From Notospermus geniculatus (Eukaryota > Nemertea > Pilidiophora > Heteronemertea > Lineidae): a DNA stretch of 64,000 nt. The position numbers were made by a program, and so were the translations under genes. The notes under the pieces are model-generated. The model made no database searches and was not told the origin of the DNA. It saw only the letters and a list, made by a program, of their open reading frames with translations. The stretch spans positions 129,504 to 193,503 of the forward strand of contig NMRB01000253.1 in NCBI GenBank assembly GCA_002633025.1. The letters are read 5' to 3'. Shown in pieces: positions 1 through 9,074 of this stretch. Position 1 is the first letter of the stretch, and each line of letters opens with the position of its first letter.

Positions 1-1
1 G

Positions 2-3000
2 TGTGCTCAAGTGTCGAGGACCAGGGCGGATTTTCGGTTTAATCCTGGCACATCACGGCTATGTGCAGATCATTTTGATCCGTCGCAGATATCAAATCTA
101 ACGTACATAAGGTATTTGGAAGAAACTGACCCCGAGGCAGCCAGAAAAACGCGCTGGAGGCTGGTGGATGGTGCAAGACCAGATCCAAATTTGATGCCAC
201 AGCGTCCTGTACATGGGAGTAGTGCATCGAGGCATGTGGCATGTGCAACTCCGAATAGTGTGAGCAGCAGCAGGAATGAAACACCACAACGAAGGGCACA
301 ATTGACGACTCCTCCACCGTCATCAGTGACAGTGACGCCTACCAACCCTTACACCACCAGCAGTAGGCCTAGGCCCACCACAAGTTGTGGGCCAACGCCT
401 AAAGTTAGGAGTTTAGCAGCCAAAAGAAGCAGACAAATGGTGAGTTGTTCAACATTATGTTTTAGGCCTAGGCCTAACAATGTGAGATACCGGTAGGCCT
501 AGCCTTATAGCATTGTATAGTATTTGTTGTCAGGCCCCGATAGGATAGGCCCCTAAAGGCTTGTCGTACATGTCGTACATAAACATAGGCCTAGGTCTAA
601 TGCCGGACTAGGATCGCACATGTATGATAATCGGTACCCGTGCATGCCTGACTTGGTCAGCTGTATTTCAATTCAATTATCTGTTTTTTTCCAGGCAATC
701 AACGACGCATTAGAGGCTGCAGCTGCTGCTGAGATTCAAACAACTGATGCCATGCCGGAGGGGCAAGATACCTCACATTGCGAAAATGTGGCCCATTCTG
801 ATGAAGTCAACAAGGGGACTGATGATAAAGGAGTGCAAGCTCGGCTGCGAAGATACCATAGGTCTGTGAGGGTTCAAGTGAACCCCACATTAGTTTCTAT
901 CGGTAAGTGAAACTCAGTAGGCCTATGTATAGTTACGTTTCAATCAATTCAATACAAGTTGAACAGTATTTTTAAAATTTGCTATTTCGTTCATTTTTTT
1001 CAGGTGTACAAACTGATCCTGTAGACCCGCCAACCTGCACCTCATGTTCATTGAAGCCAGCAATGAATCGGCCAGCAGCCTGCACAAGATCCAGCATCTC
1101 AGATGAAGAAGAGGACATGGAGACAGACGATGATGATTCTCAACAACCTACTGTTGAAGATGATCCTGACTATCAGCCAGATAGCCAAGAGAGTGATGAT
1201 TCTGCAAGTGATGATGACATGCTGTGCCATGATGACCAAGATGAGATGAAGTGAGTTTGCTCTCTTTTGATGATATTTACCTCAGACTGACCACATAAGC
1301 AGTCTCTCTCTGTCAGTTAGGTTAGGCCTACTTCTCAGAAACATGGCAGAGGTGAGTTTAGACTTGCCGGTACCTGACAAGCCTGGCATGTAATTGTTTG
1401 ATTGAAATGTTCAAGTCTTTTTTTTCTCTTCCACAGAAAAGATCCAGTCTCTGAGAAGAAGTACATTGTATTTCACTCATGCCTGATGCAGCTTTTTGCA
1501 GTGTGCCCTTGCTGCAAGTCTGAGTCCGTGCGTCAAGTCAGAAAAATAGGGACATTCATCTCGATCCACCAGAAGTGCATCAACAGAGAATGTGGATTTG
1601 AAAGGCAAGTTTATTTATTCAAATACACTTAGTTTTCAGATGTATCGCTGTGTTGCATGAGAGGATTCCCACTCCTCCCTGAAATTATATCCATTTGATA
1701 TGACCTACGGGAATTTATAATTTCTCATAATTGTCATGCATGCTTTGTTTTCAGGACATGGAATAGCCAGCCTATGTATAACAGAATCCCTGCTGGTAAC
1801 ATCCTATTGTCAAGTGCAATTCTATTTGCTGGTGCCATTCCTGGCAAGGTGCTCCAAGTTCTGAAATTTCTTGGGTGTGAATCTATTCATCGGAATACAT
1901 TCTTCCTCCACCAGTCATGTTTTCTCTGGCCAGCAGTTGGAGCTGTTTGGAGAAAAGAACAAGCCGCCATCATTGAACAGACCAAGAAGGACAATGTACC
2001 CCTGGTTGTTGGAGGCGATGGACGTGCAGACACCCCTGGGCACTCGGCAAAATATGGATCGTACTCATTGATGAACCTACGGACAAAGAAAATCGTGGTC
2101 ATTGAGCTTGTACAGGTAAGTTCTCTGGCATCAAAATGCAAGAGCCTACTCGTGAAGGTTCCAAATATGTGGTTGGTTCTTGACTGCCATACTAAGTATT
2201 CCTCTCTGATGTCGTTTCATGGTTCATCTTTTATTTCAGAGCACAGAAGTGAAATCTTCTGTACACATGGAAAAGGAAGGGCTGATCCGCTGTGTTAGGT
2301 ACCTGAAGGAAGAAGGGCTGATTATTGCAAGCATTATTACTGATCGGCACGTGCAGATCATCAAGTGGCTAAGGGAGAACCTGAGCGAAACAAAGCACTT
2401 CTTCGATGCTTGGCATCTTGCAAAGAGTGAGTTTCTCCTTCATTGTCCCTTTTAGTGTATTGACATTTTCAAGGTCATGGAATTGAAAGACCAACATGAC
2501 AATGTGGTTTTGGCACAAATGCCATAGTTTGGTGACTATGATACTAGTAATGCAGACATGTATTATTTCTAATTTTCAGACTTGAAGAAGAAGATACTAA
2601 AGATATCAAAAGAAAAGGACTGCTCACTGGCAGGTGAATGGTGCAAAGCGATCATAAATCAGCTCTACCATATTGCGACGTCAACTCCAGAGGGGGACAG
2701 TGATCTGATCAAGGCAAAATGGTTGTCCACAGACAATCATATCCACAATGTTCACTCAGGACATGGAACTCTTTATCCGAAGTGCACACACAGCAGAATC
2801 AGGAAAAAGGACAGGAAGAAGAAGAAATGGTTGGAGGCAGGTGTGTAAACTTGTACTAGTGTTACTTTACAAATTTTGAAAGACCTGCATGAAGATAGGT
2901 CACTACCATAAGTATAAATCTGATTGTTATTTATATTGGAAATAACTTCTGATGCGTTATTTTTCAGGTTCTAAAGTTTCAACAAAGCTGACGAGCGTCA

Positions 3001-3754
3001 TCACCAACAAACGCTTTGTGAATGATGTCGGGAAAATTTCATGTGGACCACAGACCTCAGGACTTGAAGCCTTCCACAGTGTGATCAATCAGTTTGCCCC
3101 TAAAATGCTGCATTTTCACCATGATGGAATGAAAAGCAGGTATGCTGCATAATAATTCACGGTGCCAAGATTTGGTGTTAGAAATGTTGGAGGAAACCAA
3201 AGCTGTTGAATGTTGCAACTTCTACATGTCTCTTTCGCATGTAAAATTTGTTATGATTTTCTCTTTCAGACTCTACTTGGCTACTCTCCATTATAACGAA
3301 AATGGACACAAAGACCAGGCAGTGACCAAGGCAGGTGCTGAGAGATGGGCAGTTGTTTTCCCAAAGGTGAAAAAAGGAGGTCACTCCATCCGTCCCATCA
3401 AGACAGCCAGCACATACAGTAAGTACTGAGAGGCAAAACCAATTGACAAACATGACAAAAAACAAACTTTTCATTTGAAATGAAATTCATGTATTTTCAT
3501 GATTACTTCTCATTGTACATTCTTGTTGTATTGTTCTGTAATATTGGACAACTGTTCAGTTTCATTTTATTTTCAATTATTCTACAGACTATGTGGAGAG
3601 GCTACTGCAAGAGGTTCAACGGCGGTGCACTTCAAATATCAAGGTCTCCGAAAAGAAGAAGCATGAAGCCCTGTGTGCATCCTATGAACACCCAGCCAAG
3701 GAAACTGTTGTGGCGGACTACAAGGCAAAGTTCAGTCGATTTGCAAAAAAATGA
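2..3754 (+). CDS. THAP-domain DDE transposase-like protein, ten exons, 5' end outside the window
   Basis: Exons: 2-439, 695-902, 1004-1250, 1437-1604, 1755-2115, 2240-2426, 2580-2840, 2968-3139, 3270-3418, 3588-3754 (stop TGA). All junctions keep one frame, giving 785 codons in the window. Seen: residues 17-30 hold the second half of a THAP (C2CH) DNA-binding finger, with C21 and H24 in LCADHF; its first two cysteines must lie upstream. An acidic linker (about 230-290) is followed by a zinc ribbon (CPCC, then C and C), a TWNSQP motif and a DDE-like core: D442 in GGDGRADTPGHSAKYGSY, D509 in IITDRH, D530/H533 in FFDAWHLAK, and E657 in GLEAFHSVIN with PKM after it. The C-terminus is basic and lysine-rich. 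I recognise the DGR-D-PGH / D-WH-AK / LE-FHS pattern from a multi-copy animal family with N-terminal THAP domains; assignment to the Kolobok transposon superfamily is a guess. The frame is intact, so the gene is either a recently active transposase or a domesticated one. The first exon start cannot be placed. Confidence 0.87.
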
Positions 3755-4075
3755 ACTGTCTTTGGAGAATCGGTCACCTTTTAGACAGAGTAGGATACTT
3801 GAATCCAACGTGTTCGCCTTCTGCGGGAAACGTGTTGCGAATCGCGTTAAGAGCACATGATGGTAATGGCACTCTGTTGTTTTTTCCCAAGATTCCCCAG
3901 CACCAGCCAACTAACTGTCGATATGCAATGTATCTGTACTTCCTGAAATTAAATTGAGATGGACTTTAGTCATGAGATTTTGTAAATAATGTATATTGTA
4001 TTGTAAAAACCAAATTGTAAATAATGTATATTTATGTAAGTAACTTGCAATTTAACATGCACTTGGTAATTTGTA

Positions 4076-4081
4076 AATAAA
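4076..4081 (+). terminator. Poly(A) signal AATAAA of the transposase-like gene
   Basis: A canonical AATAAA lies 322 bp after the stop codon and is the first clear one in the 3' UTR. Cleavage would be expected roughly 10-30 bp downstream, at about 4095-4110. Confidence 0.65.
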
Positions 4082-4120
4082 CTCACAGATAGATAACACA
4101 GTACATATTGCTTGACTCTT

Positions 4121-4126
4121 TTTATT
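4121..4126 (-). terminator. Poly(A) signal AATAAA of the P2X7-tail-like gene
   Basis: TTTATT on the + strand reads AATAAA on the - strand, 36 bp after the stop codon of the - strand gene. Cleavage would fall at about 4090-4110, so the two convergent transcripts would end on nearly the same bases. Confidence 0.6.
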
Positions 4127-4161
4127 AGTGAGGAATAGAACAATTTGATGCTGGTAGGCAC

Positions 4162-4938
4162 TTACTGATGGGTTTCACCTTCAACATCGGCCTTGTACTG
4201 CCTGCGGTAAAGACGGTATGCTGCCTGCAAAGCCCAGACATCAAGGCAGTTGGACTGGAATCCAGGGTGCTTTGTTATGCAAAGAATATCACCGCCATGG
4301 TCCTCATTGAATTCCCTTATCTGATTGTCGACTGGACCCTTCTCACGACAGCAGGCATTTTCTTCCGGGGTTTGCCAGTTGATGCAAGCATTTCCACATT
4401 CACACCTGCAACAAATGCACATAGGCTATAGCATGAAGAAATAATGGCTCAACGCAACTGGGACTGTCTCATTCCCCATGTCATGAACACTGTCCATGCA
4501 TGCATGCATGCATGCATGCATGCATTGTGATGTGCACAGCCTAGGCTAGTAGGGCAGCCTTGCTGAAGGCCTAGCTGAGAACGTTTTTGATTATTAGTGG
4601 ACATGGTGCCGTAAAAGTGGTTTATTATATTATTAGGCCTAAGTGATCACTCACCAGTCAGTTGTGGTCATTCTGGTGGCCCACTTCGCTTTAACTGCGT
4701 CTTCCACATCACGTTCAGAAGTTGTGGATTCATCCGAGTCTGACGAACTGACTTCATCACTATCCGACGAAGAAAACTGCGGTTCAAACTGATATCCCCT
4801 CACTTCAGCGTTCAAAACTTTGTCCTCAAACATTTCTTCAGTCAAATCGACCGAACTTGCTTCTTCAGATGAACTGCATCCGGAATAATCTGCACTTTCT
4901 TCGTCACTTGATGCGACTCCGTTTACACTGTCAGCCAT
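4162..4938 (-). CDS. Small acidic protein with a P2X7-receptor C-terminal-like zinc domain
   Basis: Two exons: 4938-4655 and 4405-4162 (stop TAA). Intron 4654-4406 has GTGAGT and a TTTGTTGCAG acceptor, and the join is in phase (Trp95 is split). The product is 175 aa. Residues 10-85 are acidic and serine-rich (possible phosphorylation sites) and include YQFEP at 49-53, a motif I associate with this family. The C-terminal part has W95, C96, C98, C102, then EE-x2-CC (C113, C114), C137, H141 in the HPGF motif, and a helix with LDVW. This matches the cysteine-rich intracellular domain of the P2X7 receptor (Pfam P2RX7_C), known to bind a zinc pair; free-standing copies are common in invertebrates. 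No channel part is present. Oddity: C98 and C102 are one residue further apart than in the usual C-x-C-G-x-C. I chose the ATG at 4938 because the acidic start is typical; the frame stays open upstream to an ATG at 5307. Function is unknown. Confidence 0.83.
4494..4525. repeat. (ATGC)n microsatellite
   Basis: About eight uninterrupted ATGC units lie inside the intron of the P2X7-tail-like gene. The repeat is self-complementary and likely to vary in length between individuals. Confidence 0.9.
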
Positions 4939-5455
4939 GTTGTGTGAATGATGGTGTACATGGTAATACGTCATCAACGGAAGGTGGCGCTGGGGGTCGC
5001 GTTGGAAGGCAGCTCGTAGGAGAATGCTGGCTTCCCTCTTACAAAATCGCCCAAAATAACCAAACAGTGAAAATTTCATGAACAAAACATGTGGGGATTT
5101 GTTACTTTCATTATGCTTGATAAGAATTAGCTCAGTAGGACAGCAAGACTGTGCTTTTCCTTTAAAAGTTGATGGCATCATTATAGGTTGAGAATACCCC
5201 TGGGATAAAGAGCCATCTGTTTTTGCATCAGAAGTTAAGAAAACAAATGTGCTTGTCTCAAAACGATTGAGATTCGGTACAGTTTTCTTCATGACTAGTC
5301 TGGGCACTCTGTCATGTTATTCTTCAGGTTTACCATGGCATCATCTGCAGATGGCATCTCTTTCATCTGCCTTTGCGTCTTGAAGAATATTTCGCAGCAG
5401 TTAGGCACAGGAGGAAAAGAAGAAAGATAATGAGAAATAACTGGAGAAATCAGAG
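4939..5455. other. Upstream flank of the - strand gene
   Basis: This should hold the promoter and 5' UTR of the P2X7-tail-like gene. The - strand frame continues open to an ATG at 5307, which would add 123 residues without the acidic or cysteine features of the family, so I treat it as untranslated. No clear TATA box was recognised. Confidence 0.4.
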
Positions 5456-5851
5456 TTAATAAAGTTCTGCTCAACACTATATTGAAGACGCAATGGCTGG
5501 TTTCACAAAGTTAGCAAATGCTTTTACTTACGATTTGCACACTAGCGAAGTCCATTGTAATGTACTACAAAACTTGAAGGAAAAGCATTTGCTCAGCCAT
5601 TGAGTGAGACTCTGTTCAAAGAAATCTGCCACACTATCTGTCAGTATAGGCTGCACAACAATCCCAATATCTCACTTCTGCTTATAGTGGTATCTGGGAT
5701 GATTAGATTAGAAAATGCAAAATCAATTGACATGGCAGACTAAAAGCAAAGTTATTGATGCATGCGAGTCCATGTCACCTTTGGGCAGATGGTCAATATG
5801 GTTACCAGGTACTCTACCTGATGAATGTTTTAGTAAGAGAATGTTCACTAA
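5456..5851. repeat. Direct repeat, copy A (about 395 bp)
   Basis: This segment is repeated at 6224-6635 with near-identity over most of its length, including the stretch ending GAGAATGTTCACTAA. Each copy starts near TTAATAAAG and contains a foldback. Copy B has about 30 extra bases near its start and lacks some bases in the foldback arm. The repeat does not encode a recognisable protein. Confidence 0.88.
5491..5602. repeat. Foldback (inverted repeat) in direct-repeat copy A
   Basis: The left arm CAATGGCTG...GCAAATGCTTTTACTT pairs with the right arm AAGGAAAAGCATTTGCTCAG plus CCATTG. The left arm has an insertion of about 14 bases relative to the right. It resembles a minimal MITE or a long hairpin. 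Confidence 0.7.
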
Positions 5852-6223
5852 GGCCGAGGAATCCCGACACAGTCAGTCACTGTGTCGGGATACAGTCAGT
5901 CACTGTGTCGGGATAACTGAGATAGGTGACGCTGTGAGTGTGCTGTGAGTGTGAGGAGTTTCTACTACAATGCCCATCCTGTTTAAACTAGGCCCCCAAT
6001 CACACAGTACTTCGAAACGACTTCATTGCTGGCCTTGGCCAGCTCTTGTTCTCGACAGCCGGCGCCACTCTCCAACCCATGGACTAACTACGTTGTCGGC
6101 GAGTTGACCCAATTTACTACGTACATTTTGTAATGCATTTGTTTAGTTCGTGTTGCTGCCACTAGGTGGCTCCCTCTACATCGGCAGTCAAATAACGCAT
6201 TAGAGATCCAATACCGTGCTCCT
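5852..6223. other. Spacer between the two direct-repeat copies
   Basis: The spacer begins with a short hairpin and 23-bp repeats (5862-5915), then unique sequence that is more GC-rich than its surroundings. A CTCF-like core CCACTAGGTGGC lies at 6159-6170. No gene seen. Confidence 0.5.
5862..5915. repeat. Perfect 11-bp hairpin plus 23-bp tandem repeat
   Basis: TCCCGACACAG (5862-5872), loop TCAGTCA, and CTGTGTCGGGA (5880-5890) form a perfect stem. The unit running from CAGTCAGTCACTG to CGGGATA occurs twice in tandem at 5870-5892 and 5893-5915, so the right stem arm is present twice. Confidence 0.85.
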
Positions 6224-6635
6224 TTAATAAAGTCTGCTCAACAAAAATGACCCATGACTGTGTGAATTGCATCCTATATTGAAGTCGCAATGGCTGATAA
6301 AGTTAGCAAATGCTTTTACTTCGAGGTCCATTGTAATGTACTGCAAAACTTGAAGGAAAAGCATTTGCTCAGCCATTGAGTGAGACTCTGTTCAAAGAAA
6401 TCTGCCACACTAATCTGTCAGTAGGCTGCATATCTGGAACAACAATCCCAATATCTCACTTCTGCTTATAGTGGTATCTGGGATGATTAGATTAGAAAAT
6501 GCAAAATCAATTGACATGGCAGACTAAAAGCAAAGTTATTCATGCATGCGAGTCCATGTCACCTTTGGGCAGATGGTCAATATGGTTACCAGGTACTCTA
6601 CCTGATGAATGTTTTAGTAAGAGAATGTTCACTAA
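6224..6635. repeat. Direct repeat, copy B
   Basis: Second copy of 5456-5851, about 770-790 bp downstream of the first. The best-conserved part starts at the hairpin and ends at ACTAA, after which the two copies differ completely. Confidence 0.88.
6288..6378. repeat. Foldback in direct-repeat copy B
   Basis: The same inverted repeat as at 5491-5602, with shorter spacing in the left arm (CAATGGCTGATAAAGTTAGC) and the same right arm. Confidence 0.7.
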
Positions 6636-8872
6636 CTGCAAGCTAAACAATATGTTGCAGTGTAATTTATTTACACATGCAACCACAGGCGCAAGTAATT
6701 TTCTACTTTTTATTCTGCTTTGATAAAGGGCACATTATTGAGATTGGCTATTCCATATGAAGGATAAGTGAAATGGACATTTGATATAAAAACATGCACG
6801 TCATACTTTCAAAAGGTTCGTTGTCGGGAGTACTGAATCGACACCTGTGTTGCTGGTACAGGAAATGCACGGGGTGTGTGTGGCGACATCAGGAAATGCA
6901 TAGACTTGTGCGAACATGCAATTGCACCGAGGACGTCTGTCTCTTTGGCCAAGGATGATTAATCAAGCACAACACAGAATAGTCAGTGAAAGATTACTGC
7001 AATTCTAAGTACCAAGATCTATTCCTGAAGGTTTCTGTCTGAACGAATATTGAATTGTACCTGAAAATAATATCAACTCAAATTGACTTGACTCATCTGT
7101 GCTATCGTGTAAAGCTTCTTTATAAAATGTAAAAGCCAATCACGCATTGTGTGGGTGAAATTAACTTCTGCAATCTATTCCACCCTATATTGCTGTAATC
7201 TTCAAATAGATTTACCATTCAAAATGCACTGACGTCGTGAGGCTAATTAGATTGAAACAAACTTGCCAGGACCCTGAATGGACCTGGTCATTAGATGTTA
7301 ATATGGAGGTTTCCTCTGAGTCATACCGGTTTAGAAGAATACTAACTTTCTTCATTAATGCACATGCAGCAAGTACTGAATATGGTGCGAATGATTAGTG
7401 AGTCTCCTGTATTCACAATCATTCTGCGTACTACCACTAACATCAATTACCGATTAGAAAGGGGAGTGAGAACTTTTCACTGGTTGGGTGCCTTTATGGG
7501 GGAAAATTTGCAACCTTAAAACGAATACCTTTCTCTGGCACGTTGGGGTGAAAAGAGAAAAAATACACTGATGATTGTGACCACTTTTGAAAAAAAAATT
7601 CTTGATTGTCGATGACCACATCAACAACATTTCTTTTCTGACTTCACTTTAGCCAAAGGTCAACTTCAAGGAAACTGCTGGCCAATACCTCATTCATGTC
7701 CTGTTTTCACTCTCTCGATGTTGTTTTGATTTTGACATGTTTGAGACCTGTCAAACCAGATGTAGGACTGTCTGTGGGTTGCCATTCATAGGCTTCCTAC
7801 ATGCTTGAAAATACAAGTCCCTTAATTCAATAAGATTCTTTGAAGTTGGTGTAAACATCTTTCTTTTTGCTAAAAGGTCAGTAACAGAAATCCCCGGAAG
7901 TGTCTTGTCGGTTCTCGACAATTCCAAGTTCCGTTCGCTTTTTTGTATTAATGTGTTTGAGACTGTTGTTACTTCAATAACTGTGTTGTGATAATGTGCA
8001 CTTCTAAATGTCACTCGCAGGCAAGGCGCTGGAACATCCCTGGGAGACATGACCATATGTGGTGAAACACTTCCGACGGATACCAGAATATTTTTCATGG
8101 GGAAGACACTAAACAATACTCCTCCAAGATCTAAGCTTTCTTGCCTGGTCTCAACAAGATTAGCATGTTTTCATCTTACCTCTGGAGGTTTACAATGTCT
8201 GGGTTTTCCTTATGCCACCACCTACTTCCCTGCTATTTTTGGTTCACACATTTTTCCCAGGCTTTCCCCAGGTTTCTTGGATTTGAAAGTGTAAGCTTAT
8301 CTTTGATCTGTCAGATACATTTGAAAAAATCTTTGTGGTTTTCCATTTCATTCATATCGGGTACCTTGGTTACTTCATTCATGACGCAAATTGGAGATTT
8401 CCTAGCGACAGCCAATCACATAGTACCAAGTATTTGCTTTGCAAGTTCAACTTTGTTGTGGAAGTTGCCAAAAGTTTCATCAAAAGAAATGTTTTGGAAC
8501 CTTTGGGTTAATTGGTACACAATAAAGAAAAATGTGCATGGCTTGCTTGTCAACTGCTGGTCTGATTTCATCACTTCGAATGCTTAGTTACCCCTCACCG
8601 TTTTGGAAGAGATTCAGGATTTGGATCAGCTCTGACAGGAGGCTCAGTTTGGTCAGTTATACTTTGAAAAAAGTTGACATGTTTTTTTTTACAATTCTGC
8701 ATGCCTCAAGAAGATTCTTTGCACGACTTAGCCTAGATTGTTAGGATAGGAGGCCAACAACGGGACTCTTAATCCTCAGGTTGTGCATGAGAAGGGTATT
8801 CTTCCACCTGGTAAAGATGCCCAGTGTCCATTTACAATCTGAAGCACAGGAAGATTGTATTGAACATCCCTC
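6636..8872. other. Gene-free stretch with one unexplained long open frame
   Basis: AT-rich unique sequence with no recognised gene. The - strand is open from about 8180 down to a stop at 7751 (about 140 codons, first ATG at 8116). It has no motif I recognise and no clear splice-site context, so I do not call a gene. Confidence 0.45.
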
Positions 8873-9074
8873 ACATATATGTGACCCTCAACCACATAAA
8901 CAGTGAGAAATCGCACAGAAAATGAGACTAAATGTACTGAGATGACAGCAGGAGATAAAGAAAGAAATAGAATCACTCAGACTTCAGAACAGTCAGACAA
9001 TACTGAAATTGACAGGGGATTAGGTCCAACCTGCCAACCTCACAGCGACTTTGTGGTGGAGGGTCACATATGTA
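8873..9074. mobile_element. MITE with TATGTGACCCTC termini, about 200 bp
   Basis: The left end ATATGTGACCCTCAACCACA and the right end, which reads ATATGTGACCCTCCACCACA on the other strand, are terminal inverted repeats. The similarity extends inward for roughly 35 bp (AGTGAG / CTGTGAG). The interior codes for nothing. Exact ends and the target duplication (possibly TA) are not resolved; superfamily not assigned. Confidence 0.7.

Larger units (their letters stand above)
3755..4161. other. Convergent 3' UTRs of the two genes
   Basis: This AT-rich stretch holds the 3' UTR of the + strand transposase-like gene and, from the other side, that of the - strand gene. It contains a repeated AATTGTAAATAATGTATA-type sequence around 3980 and 4015. 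No other gene is visible here. Confidence 0.7.

Noticed and set aside
1605-1632. Reading exon 4 through to the stop at 1632 as a separate short protein
   Set aside because: A GC donor at 1605 joins in phase to exon 5 and restores the conserved TWNSQP motif, so read-through is not needed.
4936-5307. Upstream extension of the P2X7-tail-like protein to the ATG at 5307
   Set aside because: The extra 123 residues have none of the features of the family, whereas the ATG at 4938 starts directly before the typical acidic serine-rich region. An additional 5' exon cannot be excluded.
7751-8116. 121-codon - strand open frame (open to about 8180)
   Set aside because: No recognisable motif or splice context; a frame of this size can occur by chance in 64 kb.
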